Assembly: GCA_044221335.1 (NCBI GenBank)
Contig: JBGAPI010000004.1
Coordinates: 93,706 to 157,705, forward strand
Origin: JBGAPI01 sp044221335
Lineage (GTDB): Bacteria; Pseudomonadota; Gammaproteobacteria; Xanthomonadales; Ahniellaceae
Length of the DNA stretch: 64,000 nucleotides
Direction: 5' to 3'
Shown here: positions 30,438-44,700 of the stretch, piece by piece
Numbering within the stretch: position 1 is the first letter of the stretch
Layout: each line of letters starts with the position of its first letter
Notes under the pieces: model-generated
The model's input: only the letters and a program-made list of their open reading frames with translations
Database searches by the model: none
What the model was told of the DNA's origin: nothing
Translations under genes and position numbers: made by a program

Positions 30438-33245
30438 TCATTCGAAGTCGTTCTTGAACAGCAGGTTGCGGCGCGGCCGGGCCTGGGCGGCAAGGTAGGC
30501 GCGCGCCTCGAAGCTGAGCGTCGGCAGCGAGCCGGCGTCGCAGTACACCGTGTAGGTCGCCGGATTGAAGTTGAGGTCGTTGCTGGACAGGCTCAGCACC
30601 TGGTTGATCGAACCGACCACGGTCGACGCGCAGGAGAGCGCGAACGTCTGCGAGCCTCCCGGTGCGATGCTCGCCATCCCCGGCGCAATCGACAGCGGCG
30701 CGGAGAGGCCGGCGGCGGTCACGTTGAGCGTCGCCTCGCCGGTATTGCTCACGACGAGGTCGACCGATGCGGCGCCGCTGCCGGAGGACACCGTCATGCT
30801 GAGATCGTTGCCGGGCTCGGGCGCGGATTCATAGGTTGGCACCAGGCCGCGGCAGTCGACGACGTATTCCGCAGGATCGTTGAGGCCGTCGCTGGTCGCG
30901 AGCGACAGGTTCTGTGCGATCTCCTCGCCGTCGGTCGGCGTGCAATCGATCGAGAAGGAAGCGCTGCCTCCCGCGGCAATGGTCGCCGAGGACAGGGTGG
31001 TCGACAGCGGCGGCATCAGGCCCGCGGTGCTGAGCACCAGATCCCCCTCTCCGCTCGCCGCGAGGTTGCGGATCACCAGCGTCGCATGCGCGGCGACCCC
31101 CACCGGCGAGGTCAACGCGATCGTGCTGTTCACCGCCGGTGTCGAGTCGAACTGCGCCGCGCCGGTGGTCACGAGGCAATCGACGGTGTAGGCGACCGCG
31201 CCCTCGTCGGCATCGTTGCTGTTGAGGGTGAAGCCGCGCGAGTATGCCCCGCCGGTGCCGGCATCGCAGGCGATGGTGAACACCTGGCTGCCGCCGGCGG
31301 CGATCGCCGCCGAGGGGGGTGACACCGATATTGGCGCAGTGGCGCCACTGATCGAGCCGATCGTCAGCGGCGCGGAGCCGTCGTTGCGCACGGTGAACGA
31401 GGTGCTCGCGTTGCTGCCCTGGGGGGTCGTGATCCCGAAGCTGCCCGGCGCCGGCGGGATCGAGGTGAATTCCGGCGCGGTGGCGCTGACCGAGCAGGTC
31501 ACATTGAAGGTGACCAGGCCCTCGTCGCTGTCGTTCGTAGTGATCCGGAACAGGTCGCTGAAGCTGCCGCTAGTCGCGGCATCGCAGCCGACCGTGAACA
31601 GCTGGGACTGGTTCGGCGCCAGGCTGATCACGCCGGCGGCAGCGTTGGGCGACAGCGAGATCTTCGGTCCGGCCGGATTGGTGCTGACCTGCACCGTCAA
31701 GTTGCTGCTGCCGACATTCTGCACGGTCAGCGTCCGGCTCGCGTTGCTGCCCTGCGCGGTCGCGATGGCGATCGGGCCGGGCGGAACGACGGACGGGCTG
31801 AGTTCCGGCGCGGTCGCGGCGCTGACGTCACAGCTCACCGGGAAGGACTGCGTGGGCTCGTCCTCGTCGTTGCTGTTGATGAAGAGGTTCTGCGCCGCGC
31901 TGCCGGCGGTCGCCGCGTCACACTGGATGACGACCGTGCCGCTACCGCCCGCGGGCACGCTGAAGCTCGACGGCGAGGCGAGGCTGAGGCGTCCCGACAG
32001 GCCCGTCACGGAGATCACCTGCAGCGTCGCGTCGGCGGGCGGCGAGAGGTTGCTGACGGTAATGCTTCGGCTTACCGGAGTTCCCTGGGTCGTCGCCATG
32101 CCGATGGCGCTTCCGGCGGCCGGCACGGTGTCGATCTCCGGCGCCTGAACCCGGCAGGTCGCCTGGTACTGCACCGAGCCCTCGTTGGCATCATTGGTGT
32201 TGAAGGCGAAGAATCGGCTGTAGCTGCCTGCCTGTGCGCCACTGCAGGACAGGGTGAAGAGACGGCTCTGCCCCGCCGCGATATCCGCGCTGGCGGGCGC
32301 GATCGAGAACGGTGGTGCCAGGCCGCTGATCGAGCCGATGCTGAGGGTCCCGGTCCCGTCGTTGCGGACCGTGATCGTCGTGCTGCCGGAGGCCGGACGG
32401 TCGGTGATGATCTGCGGCAGGGTCGGTGGTGGTGGCGTCGCGGTGAACTCCGGTTGCGGCGCCGCGGGGGCCGTGCAGGTGACGGTGTAGTCCAGCCGGC
32501 CCTCGTCGGTGTCGTTGGTATCGAGACTCAGCGTCTGCGTCACCGTGGTGCCCGCCGCCACCGGCGCGCAGGTCAGCGTGTAGTCGCGGAAGTTCGAGCC
32601 GCTCGGCGGCGGCGGGATCGACTGCGGAGAAGACGGACTGATCGCGAGAACGCCGCTCAGTCCGCTGGCGATCACCGACAGCGCGGCCTGACCGGGCGCA
32701 ACGTTGCTCACCCGAAGATTGGCCGTCGCGGACGCACCGACCGCCGCGGCGAGCGGGATCGACGATCCGGCCGCCGGCGTCGAATCGAACTCGGGATGAG
32801 CCAGCGCTGGACAGCTCCCGGAGATGTAGGTGTCGCTGGTCGACAGGGGCGGTGTCGTGCGCAACACCTTGCAGTCGAGCGTGAAGCTGGCGTCGGCGGC
32901 CGCCGGCGTGCAGCTCACCGCGATGTCGACGGGGGCCGCGCTGATGCACCCCTGGGTATAGAAGCTCGGGCTGACCGAGACCGAAATAGCGCCAGTGTGG
33001 CTGAACTCGGTACAGGAGACCTGCACCGCGTCGCTCGCAACACAGTTGCCGGGAATCGTCGGCGTCGCCGTGAGCGTCGCGCAGGTGGTTCCGGCGGAGC
33101 AGCCCGACGTTCCGAGCGCGATCGGATTCGGCGCGAAGCTGATCGTCGGCGAACTGGCTGCCGTGAGGTCGGCACACAGAAGGCCGACCACGACGAGAAG
33201 GCTGCGGAGCGCGGTGGGAATCGCTGCGGCGATCTTGAATTCCAT
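30438..33245 (-). CDS. Large secreted protein with tandem choice-of-anchor D/Ig-like repeats
   Basis: The product has 935 residues with an N-terminal signal peptide (to about residue 30) and a divergent first domain. Then about seven repeats of 105-115 residues begin near 150, 265, 365, 470, 580, 695 and 805. Each starts with PEF or a variant followed by P(A)AGS-like residues, has a central strand such as LTVQNVGSSNLTV or FTVRNDGSAPLTI, and ends YxVxC. A second Cys in the middle of most repeats (FTLSCSG, FTVGCDA, FTIACDA) suggests one disulfide per repeat. The repeat style is the ASPM/SPD-2/Hydin-like choice-of-anchor D type. The last nine residues are NLLFKNDFE, a tail also seen in the protein at 45016. 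Confidence 0.85.
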   Translation of the reverse strand: MEFKIAAAIPTALRSLLVVVGLLCADLTAASSPTISFAPNPIALGTSGCSAGTTCATLTATPTIPGNCVASDAVQVSCTEFSHTGAISVSVSPSFYTQGCISAAPVDIAVSCTPAAADASFTLDCKVLRTTPPLSTSDTYISGSCPALAHPEFDSTPAAGSSIPLAAAVGASATANLRVSNVAPGQAALSVIASGLSGVLAISPSSPQSIPPPPSGSNFRDYTLTCAPVAAGTTVTQTLSLDTNDTDEGRLDYTVTCTAPAAPQPEFTATPPPPTLPQIITDRPASGSTTITVRNDGTGTLSIGSISGLAPPFSIAPASADIAAGQSRLFTLSCSGAQAGSYSRFFAFNTNDANEGSVQYQATCRVQAPEIDTVPAAGSAIGMATTQGTPVSRSITVSNLSPPADATLQVISVTGLSGRLSLASPSSFSVPAGGSGTVVIQCDAATAGSAAQNLFINSNDEDEPTQSFPVSCDVSAATAPELSPSVVPPGPIAIATAQGSNASRTLTVQNVGSSNLTVQVSTNPAGPKISLSPNAAAGVISLAPNQSQLFTVGCDAATSGSFSDLFRITTNDSDEGLVTFNVTCSVSATAPEFTSIPPAPGSFGITTPQGSNASTSFTVRNDGSAPLTIGSISGATAPISVSPPSAAIAAGGSQVFTIACDAGTGGAYSRGFTLNSNDADEGAVAYTVDCLVTTGAAQFDSTPAVNSTIALTSPVGVAAHATLVIRNLAASGEGDLVLSTAGLMPPLSTTLSSATIAAGGSASFSIDCTPTDGEEIAQNLSLATSDGLNDPAEYVVDCRGLVPTYESAPEPGNDLSMTVSSGSGAASVDLVVSNTGEATLNVTAAGLSAPLSIAPGMASIAPGGSQTFALSCASTVVGSINQVLSLSSNDLNFNPATYTVYCDAGSLPTLSFEARAYLAAQARPRRNLLFKNDFE

Positions 33246-33600
33246 GGACCGGCTGCCCCCGAGGTGCAGTGGACCAAGGTCTCGCGGCCGAATGAGCGAG
33301 CCGTCGATGCCCAGGAGCGGCTACTACGCGCCCGCCGCCAACGTCTGTCAAGTGCGAACGCGACGCGCAGGTCCGCAACCCCGCCTTCGTGCCGCAGAAC
33401 CATGGACTCAGGGGCAACGGCCGAGGCACTCGATCCGGGGTGGCCGAAGCGGATTCCCGCGGACATGACCGGAAGGTCGCGGGCTCGTGGTTCTGGCCTT
33501 GCCGACCGGGCGGAACCGGAGGCCGAGGGCCGTCGGACTTTCGGAGCGACAAGACGCAAAAAGCCCGCGCGAGGCGGGCTGATTGTTTGAAGCGAAGAAG
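33246..33600. other. Gap without a gene between the repeat protein and the rRNA operon end
   Basis: This stretch must contain the promoter of the minus-strand repeat protein at its left side. At its right side it holds the rRNA terminator. Frames across it are short and mixed. I see no further feature. Confidence 0.5.
33558..33580 (-). terminator. Intrinsic terminator of the rRNA operon
   Basis: On the minus strand AGCCCGC (from 33580) and GCGGGCT (to 33562) form the stem, followed by TTTTTG. It lies about 20 bases beyond the 5S end. Confidence 0.85.
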
Positions 33601-33719
33601 TGCTCAGCGATGACCTACTCTGGCATGGCTTAAGCCACACTACCATCGGCGCGGGTGCGTTTCACTTCCGAGTTCGGGATGGGATCGGGTGGGACCACAC
33701 CGCTATGGTCGCTGAGCAG
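33601..33719 (-). rRNA. rrf: 5S ribosomal RNA
   Basis: On the minus strand the sequence contains the conserved stretches GTGGTCCCACCCGATCCCAT and CGAACTCGGAAGTGAAACG and closes with a terminal helix of GCTCAGCGA with TCGCTGAGC. The ends are placed from this helix and may be off by a few bases. Confidence 0.92.
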
Positions 33720-33835
33720 AGGGTGAGGACAGCGCATGAGCGCCGGTCCTGCAAGGGGTTGGGATGTGAACGTCTGGACTGGAGAGTGCTATCAGTGTTG
33801 TTAAGGCTTCAATGCGAAGCGGCTGAGGGTTATAT

Positions 33836-36706
<2,871 letters not shown>

Positions 36707-36815
36707 ATATAACCCCCAGACGCCTCGTCTGGAAGCCTACGGCCTGCATTCGCCTATTTGCCTTAACGACACATCCAGACAGTCTCCCGTCCAGACGCTT
36801 GTTCACATCCCAAAT

Positions 36816-36828
36816 TTTCAAAGAACGA
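36816..36828 (-). promoter_or_regulatory. boxA-like antitermination site in the 16S-23S spacer
   Basis: The minus strand reads CGTTCTTTGAAAA, close to the boxA consensus TGCTCTTTAACA. It stands between tRNA-Ile and 23S, where a second boxA is expected. Confidence 0.6.
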
Positions 36829-36902
36829 TCGCCGACCTCAACGTCGACAACCTTCAATTCGTTCGTGTGCGCGCGATCCAATCTATCGCCGGTGTGCTCG
36901 GA

Positions 36903-36979
<77 letters not shown>

Positions 36980-36995
36980 GGCTTCCTACTCGATC

Positions 36996-37071
36996 TGGTG
37001 GAGCCAGGCGGGTTCGAACCGCCGACCCCCTGCTTGCAAAGCAGGTGCTCTCCCAGCTGAGCTATGGCCCC
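36996..37071 (-). tRNA. tRNA-Ala(TGC)
   Basis: The reverse complement starts GGGGCCATAGCTCAGCTGGG and has anticodon loop TTTGCAA with anticodon TGC. CCA is encoded. The order Ala then Ile after 16S is the Xanthomonadales arrangement and the reverse of E. coli. Confidence 0.95.
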
Positions 37072-37183
37072 GTCGGAGACGGAGGACGATCAAACCGCGC
37101 TCAACGTCCTACCGGACGGCGCGGCTCATCGCTCTTTCATTGGATCGCAGGTGTCTTGTGTGGGCGCCCAAAGGACGCTACTC

Positions 37184-38729
<1,546 letters not shown>

Positions 38730-38871
38730 ATTCTTCCAAGACCCGAAGGCCTTTAAACTTTGAGCGACCCAGCAAAAACTCACTACTAGCTATTAATAGC
38801 TTTGTTCTTGTTGAGCGCCTCTATTCTCATCGGCTATCCGATGGGCGCCCACACAAGTCACCTGCGCACAC

Positions 38872-38883
38872 TGTCAAAGAACC
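38872..38883 (-). promoter_or_regulatory. boxA antitermination site in the rRNA leader
   Basis: The minus strand reads GGTTCTTTGACA, near the consensus boxA. It lies about 85 bases after the promoter and 145 bases before 16S, where the Nus-factor antitermination complex loads. Confidence 0.7.
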
Positions 38884-38968
38884 TTGGCCTTCCGGCCCCG
38901 CTTCCGCGTGCATCGCTGCGCCGCTTCTGCTTCTTCAACCCTGCGCGTTTCGCGTCAGGGAGCCCAGC

Positions 38969-38996
38969 ACTATACAACCATTTTTCAGTCCGTCAA
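38969..38996 (-). promoter_or_regulatory. rRNA operon promoter
   Basis: On the minus strand TTGACG (38991-38996) and TATAGT (38969-38974) are 16 bases apart. The sequence just upstream (AAGAAAAATTCC on the minus strand) is A/T-rich like an UP element. This is the strongest promoter-like site in the window. Confidence 0.85.
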
Positions 38997-39107
38997 CACC
39001 CCGTGGCGAGGAATTTTTCTTCCCGCCCCGTCGTGCAGCAGCGCCGGGTCGACAAGTATACGCAGGCTTTTTTCGAAATGGAAGCACCCGCGACGCATCG
39101 TTGTCAC

Positions 39108-39596
39108 TCAGCCGACGCTTTCGAGGAAAACCCGCGCCAGCCGCTCCATTCCTGCGCGGTCCTCCGCGTCGAACCGCGCGACCACCGGACTGTCGACGTC
39201 CCATACGCCGATCAGGGCGCCGCGCGCGTCGACCAGCGGCACGACGATCTCCGAGGCGGACGCCGCGTCGCAGGCGATGTGGCCCTCGAATTCGTGGACG
39301 TCGCGCACCAGCTGGGTCTCGCGCGTCGCCGCCGCGGTGCCGCACACGCCGCGCCCTAGCGCGATCCGCACGCACGCCGGCTTGCCCTGGAACGGGCCGA
39401 CGACGAGCTCGGTGCCGTCGAAGAAGTAGAAGCCGGCCCAGTTGAGATCCGGCAGCGTGTTGAACACCAGCGCGGCGAAATTCGCCGCGTTGGCGATGCG
39501 GTCGCGCTCGCCGGACAGCAGGCCGCGCATCTGCTCGACCAGGTCGTCGTACTGCTCGCGCTTGCCCAGCCCCGATACCTGCTTCACTTGGAACAT
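39108..39596 (-). CDS. msrC: Free methionine-(R)-sulfoxide reductase (GAF domain)
   Basis: The product has 162 residues from the ATG at 39596, with a GAGGAG site 6 bases before it. It is a single GAF domain. The three Cys of the fRMsr family are present: PACVRIALGRGVCG (75 and 85) and GHIACDAASASEIVVPL (109). The enzyme reduces free methionine R-sulfoxide in the cytoplasm. It is divergent from bioD, about 100 bases away, and the rRNA promoter is about 110 bases beyond its end. Confidence 0.9.
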   Translation of the reverse strand: MFQVKQVSGLGKREQYDDLVEQMRGLLSGERDRIANAANFAALVFNTLPDLNWAGFYFFDGTELVVGPFQGKPACVRIALGRGVCGTAAATRETQLVRDVHEFEGHIACDAASASEIVVPLVDARGALIGVWDVDSPVVARFDAEDRAGMERLARVFLESVG

Positions 39597-39693
39597 CCTC
39601 ATCTCCTCATGGACCGGTGCGCGAAGGGTGATCCGGCACGCCTCCGGTCTGCGAAAATCCCACGACCCAGGACAACACGGCAACGCCCAGCGC

Positions 39694-40371
39694 ATGCGGC
39701 AGTATTTCGTCACCGGCACCGACACCGGCATCGGCAAGACCACGATCACGGCGGGAATCTTGCGCGCCGCCGTCCGCCGCGGCCTCCGTGCGGCTGGAAT
39801 GAAGCCGGTGGCGAGCGGCGCCGAAGCCGGGCCGACGGGACTCGTCAGCGACGATGCGATGGAGCTCATCGCGGCCGCCGGCCTGGGTCCCGACCGCTAC
39901 CCGCTGGTCAATCCGCTGGTCTACGCCGAACCGATCGGCCCCGAGTTGGCGGCGCGCCGCGCCGATTCAAGCATCGAGCTGCCGCCGCTCGTCGACGCCC
40001 ACGCGCGCCTCGCGGAAGGCCGCGACCTGGTCCTCGTCGAGGGTATCGGCGGCTGGGCCGTCCCGCTGTCCCCGACGCTGATGACGGCGGACCTCGCGCG
40101 CGCGCTCAACCTGCCGGTGCTGCTGGTGGTTGGGCTGCGGCTCGGCGCGATCAGCCATGCACTCCTCTCCGCCCGCGCGATCCAGGCGGATGGACTGCGT
40201 CTCGCGGGCTGGATCGACAACCGTCTCGACCCCGATCTGCCGGCGATCGACGAGGCCGCCGACGCCATCGCGCGCCGGATCGACGCGCCGCGGCTCGGGC
40301 GCATCGACACGGGCGCCGCCGACGCCGCGCAATTCGATCGACTGCTCGATGCGCTGCTCGTCCACGGGTGA
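39694..40371 (+). CDS. bioD: Dethiobiotin synthetase
   Basis: The product has 225 residues. The P-loop GTDTGIGKTT is at 8-17, MKPVASGAE follows at the 7,8-diaminopelargonate site, and VEGIGGWAVPL holds the family's conserved Glu-Gly-x-Gly-Gly. The enzyme makes dethiobiotin from diaminononanoate, CO2 and ATP in biotin synthesis. No other bio gene is in the window. The start at 39694 is the first ATG before the P-loop. Confidence 0.95.
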   Translation: MRQYFVTGTDTGIGKTTITAGILRAAVRRGLRAAGMKPVASGAEAGPTGLVSDDAMELIAAAGLGPDRYPLVNPLVYAEPIGPELAARRADSSIELPPLVDAHARLAEGRDLVLVEGIGGWAVPLSPTLMTADLARALNLPVLLVVGLRLGAISHALLSARAIQADGLRLAGWIDNRLDPDLPAIDEAADAIARRIDAPRLGRIDTGAADAAQFDRLLDALLVHG

Positions 40372-40494
40372 TCCTGACGGTGGGAGGACTCTACGCGGCG
40401 TCCGGGATCCTCAGGCATTGTCTCGGCGGTGCGCCCGGGCGCACCCTTGGCGGGGGCACGCGCGGGATCGGGCGTCGTCACGATCCGGCACCCG

Positions 40495-40511
40495 GTCTCA
40501 GACGCTGAGAC
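40495..40511. promoter_or_regulatory. Small perfect palindrome upstream of the RND efflux genes
   Basis: GTCTCAG (40495-40501) and CTGAGAC (40505-40511) surround ACG. It lies about 140 bases before the adaptor start in the 279-base gap after bioD and has the size of a repressor operator. No regulator gene is adjacent. It could equally be the bioD terminator stem. Confidence 0.3.
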
Positions 40512-40650
40512 GCGATAGGCGCAATGTCCGCCTCGTGAAACGCTCGAACGCGCACTGCGACGCCGTGGCGCGATCGTCTCTGACTTCCGGCATGCGGCGA
40601 CGTCGGGTCGCGATGCTAGGTTCGTCCATTGGCTTCGGAGTAGCGCTCCC

Positions 40651-41697
40651 GTGACATCGATCCGCCTGCTGGTACTCGCCTTTGCATTCTCGCCGGCCCT
40701 GGCGCTCGCCCAGGGCGGTCCCGGCGGGATGCCACCGACCCTGGTCGAAGCCACCCGTCCGACCCTCGATTCGATCAGCGACAGCGCCAGCGCGATCGGC
40801 TCGCTGCGGGCAGCGGAATCGATCGTGGTGAAGCCGGAGATGGCCGGACTGATCGAGAAGGTCCACTTCGAGGAGGGCCAGTCGGTCGCCGCCGGCGCCC
40901 CGCTGTTCACGCTCGACGCCAGCCTGGTGCAGGCTGAAGTCAACGAGTGGAACGCCAACGTCGCGAAGAGCCGCCGCGAGGCCGAGCGCAGCGGCGACCT
41001 GGTGGCGCGCAAGCTGGCCGCGCAGAACGAGCTCGACGGCAAGAAGGCGGCCCTCGCGGTCGACGAGGCGCGGCTGTCGTCCGCGAAGACGAGGCTGGCG
41101 AAGACGGTGATCCGTGCGCCCTTCGCCGGCGTCATCGGCCTGCGGATGGTGAGTCCCGGCGCCTACGTCAACATCGGCGATTCGCTCGTGACGCTGACCC
41201 AGATCGATCCGATCAAGCTCGACTTTCGCCTGCCCGAGAGCTACCTCGGGAAGGCGCAGGCCGGACAGGCGATCAGCGTCGGTGTCGACTCCTTCCCGGG
41301 TCGCGCCTTCAAGGGCACGATCAGCGCGGTCGATCCGCAGCTCGACCCGAATTCGCGCTCGGTGGTGCTGCGCGCGACACTGAAGAACGACGACGGCGTT
41401 CTGCGCCCCGGGCTGTTCGCGCGGGTCACCCTCGCGCTCGCCGAGCGCAAGGCCGCGCTGCTGCTCCCGGAGCAGGCGCTGTGGCCGATGGGCGACAAGC
41501 AGTTCGTGTACCTGATCAAGGACGGCAAGGCGAGCCTGCAGCCGGTGAAGCTCGGTACGCGCCGCAACGGCCAGGTGGAGATCGTCGAGGGGATCGGCCC
41601 CAACGACGAGGTGATCACCGCCGGCCAGGTGAAGATCGGCCCGGGCTCGCCGGTGCGCACCGCGAGTGCCGCCGCTCCCGCCGCGCCGGCCAGGTAA
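40651..41697 (+). CDS. RND efflux periplasmic adaptor (membrane fusion protein)
   Basis: The product has 348 residues from a GTG start with GGAG about ten bases before it. A signal peptide MTSIRLLVLAFAFSPALALA is followed by the lipoyl halves (IVVKPEMAGLIEKVHFEEGQ and AKTVIRAPFAGVIGLRMVSP), a helical hairpin between them, and the beta-barrel domain with DPIKLDFRLPE and RPGLFARVTLALAE. No lipobox is seen. It bridges the RND pump to an outer-membrane channel, which is not encoded here. The permease gene follows after 70 bases. Confidence 0.93.
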   Translation: MTSIRLLVLAFAFSPALALAQGGPGGMPPTLVEATRPTLDSISDSASAIGSLRAAESIVVKPEMAGLIEKVHFEEGQSVAAGAPLFTLDASLVQAEVNEWNANVAKSRREAERSGDLVARKLAAQNELDGKKAALAVDEARLSSAKTRLAKTVIRAPFAGVIGLRMVSPGAYVNIGDSLVTLTQIDPIKLDFRLPESYLGKAQAGQAISVGVDSFPGRAFKGTISAVDPQLDPNSRSVVLRATLKNDDGVLRPGLFARVTLALAERKAALLLPEQALWPMGDKQFVYLIKDGKASLQPVKLGTRRNGQVEIVEGIGPNDEVITAGQVKIGPGSPVRTASAAAPAAPAR

Positions 41698-41703
41698 CCG
41701 CGC

Positions 41704-41724
41704 CGCGCGTCGTCGCGACGCGCG
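41704..41724. repeat. Hairpin between the RND adaptor and permease genes
   Basis: CGCGCGTCG (41704-41712) and its exact complement (41716-41724) leave a 3-base loop. It may adjust expression of the permease relative to the adaptor. Confidence 0.5.
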
Positions 41725-41767
41725 CCACTGACAGCACCGGCCGCGCGCCGGTCGCGAGGACCACCGA

Positions 41768-44700
41768 ATGCTGCTTCCCCAGATCTCCATCCGCCGACCG
41801 GTGCTCGCCACGGTGGTCAACCTGGTGATCATCCTGCTCGGACTGGTGGCCTACTACCGGCTGCCGGTACGGCAGGTGCCGAAGATCGATTCCGCGGTGG
41901 TCAGCGTCAGCACCGGCTACCCCGGCGCCAATGCGACCGTGATCGAGTCGCAGATCACCAAGCCGATCGAGGACGCGCTGGCCGGCATCGAGGGCGTCGA
42001 CTACATCAGCTCCGAGTCGCGGCAGGAGTCGTCGAACGTCAACATCGTGTTCAATCTCGACCGCGATCCGGACGACGCCGCCGCCGACGTGCGCGACCGC
42101 GTCAACCAGGCACGCGAACTGCTGCCGACCGATGCCCACGAACCGATCGTGCAGAAGCAGGAGGCCGATGCCCAGCCCATCATCTGGCTGGCCTTCTCGT
42201 CCGACCGGCACTCGCGCACGGAGGTCGCCGACATCGCCTACCGCCAGGTCAAGGACCGTCTGCAGGCGATCCCGGGCGTGGCGCAGGCGCGGCTGTTCTC
42301 GGCGCGCTACGCGATGCGGATCTGGCTGTCGCCGGACCGCCTCGCGGCATACGCGCTGACCACCGAGGACGTCGAGAACGCGCTGCGCCGGCAGAACGTC
42401 GAGATCCCGGCCGGCCGCATCGAGAGCCAGGCGCGCGAGTTCACGGTGCGTGCCGAGACCGATCTCACCGACGCCGAGCAGTTCAAGGCGATCGTGCTGG
42501 TCGACCGCAACGGCTATCTGGTGCGGCTGGGCGACGTCGCCCGGGTCGAGCTCGGCGCGGCCGACGAGCGTTCGATGGGCCGCTTCAACGGGCGGCCGGC
42601 GGTACCGCTCGGGCTGGTGCGCCAGGCCACCGCCAATCCGCTCGACATCTCCACCGCGCTGAAGGACGAGCTGCCGCGGATCGCGTCGCAGCTGCCCGAC
42701 GGCATGAAGGTCGAGATCGCCTACGACACCACCATGTTCATCGACGCCTCGATCCGCAACGTGCGCTCGGCGATCGGCGAGGCGGTGGTGCTGGTCGTGC
42801 TGGTGATCTTCCTGTTCCTGCGCACCGGCCGCGCCACCCTGATCCCGCTGGTGACGATCCCGGTCTCGCTGATCGGCACCTTCGCGCTGATGTACGCCTG
42901 CGGCTTCTCGCTCAACACGCTGACGCTGCTCGCGCTGGTGCTGGCGATCGGTCTCGTCGTCGACGACGCCATCGTCATGCTGGAGAACATCCACCGCCAC
43001 ATCGAGGAGGGCATGACGCCGTTCGAGGCCGCGCTCACGGGCTCGAAGGAGATCGCGTTCGCGATCGTCGCGATGACGCTGACGCTGGCCGCCGTCTACC
43101 TGCCGGTGTCGTTCTCCACCGGCGCGACCGGCAAGCTGTTCGTCGAATTCGCGCTGACGCTCGCCGGCGCGGTGATGGTGTCGGGCTTCACCGCGCTGAC
43201 GCTGTCGCCGATGATGTGCTCGAAGCTGCTCCGCCACGAGCACGACCCCGGCGCGTTCTACCGCTTCGGCGAGCGGATCCTCGACGGCCTCACCGACCGC
43301 TACCGCCGGCTGCTGGCACACGTGCTGGCGTGGCGCGTGACCACCGCGTCGACCGCGCTGGCGCTCGGATTCGCCGTGATCGGCACGCTGCTCGCGGTCC
43401 CGGGCGTGCGCCTCGCCGACGAGCTCGCGCCGAAGGAAGATCCCGGCTTCGTGCTGACCTGGGCACAGGGCCCCGAGGGCGCGACCCTGGAATTCATGGA
43501 CAAGTACGCGACCCAGATCGAGGAGAACTACAGGCAGATCCCGGAGATCGACCGCTACTTCATGTTCGTGGGCTGGCCGACGATCAACAACTCCATCTCG
43601 TTCCCGGGCCTCAAGGACTGGTCCGAACGCAAGCGCTCCGCGCAGGAGATCGCCGGCGAGATGTTCGGCCGCTTCAGCCAGATCCCCGGGATCATGGCCT
43701 TCCCGAACGTGCCGGCGCCGCTCGGCGGCGGCTTCCTCGACCAGGACCTGACCCTGATCGTGCAGACCTCGGGCAGCTACGGCGACCTCGCCGAGATCAT
43801 CGAGAAGCTGAAAGGCCGGCTGTCGCAGAACCCGGCCTTCATCAACGTGCGCGCCGAGATGCAGATCAACAAGCCGGAGCTGTCGATCGACGTCGACCGC
43901 GACAAGGCGGCCACCGTCGGCGCCGACGTCACCGCCGTCGGCCGCACGCTGTCGACGATGATGGGCGGGCGGCAGGTGACCCGGTTCAAGCGCGGCTCCG
44001 AGCAGTACGACGTGCTGGTGCAGGTCGACCGCGCCGACCGCAGTACGCCCGATGCCCTGACCGCGGTGTACGTGCGCGGCCGCAACGACGGGATGGTGCA
44101 GCTCGCCAACCTGGTCAAGGTCGAGGAGTCGATCGCGCTGCCGAAGCTCGACCACTTCAACAAGCTGCGCTCGGCCCAGCTCGGCGCCTCGCTGGCGCCG
44201 GGCGTATCGCTGGCCGACGCGATCGCGATCGCCGAGCGCGAACTGAAGGACGTCTCCGGCGGCAAGGCGATCTACGACCTCGGCGGGCAGTCACGCGAGT
44301 TCCGCAAGATCTCCTCGTCCACCGGACTGCTGTTCGGCCTGGCGGTGGCGTTCATCTTCCTGGTGCTGGCCGCGCAGTTCGAGAGCTTCATCGATCCGCT
44401 GGTGATCATCCTGTCGGTGCCGCTGGCGATCGCCGGCGCCGTGCTGGCGCTGAAGCTCACCGGCGGATCCTGGAACATCTACTCGAAGATCGGCGTGATC
44501 ACGCTGGTCGGCCTGATCACCAAGCACGGCATCCTGATCGTCGAGTTCGCCAACCAGCTGCGCGAGCAGGGCCGGGAGAAGCTCGAGGCCGTCATCGAAT
44601 CCTCCTCGCTGCGCCTGCGACCGATCCTGATGACCACCGGCGCGATGGTGCTCGGCGCGTTCCCGCTGGCCTTCGCGCACGGCGCCGGCGCGGCGGCCCG

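Noticed and set aside
41615..44155. 846-residue minus-strand frame
   Set aside because: Exactly antisense to the RND permease, His/Arg/Asp-rich and without any motif.
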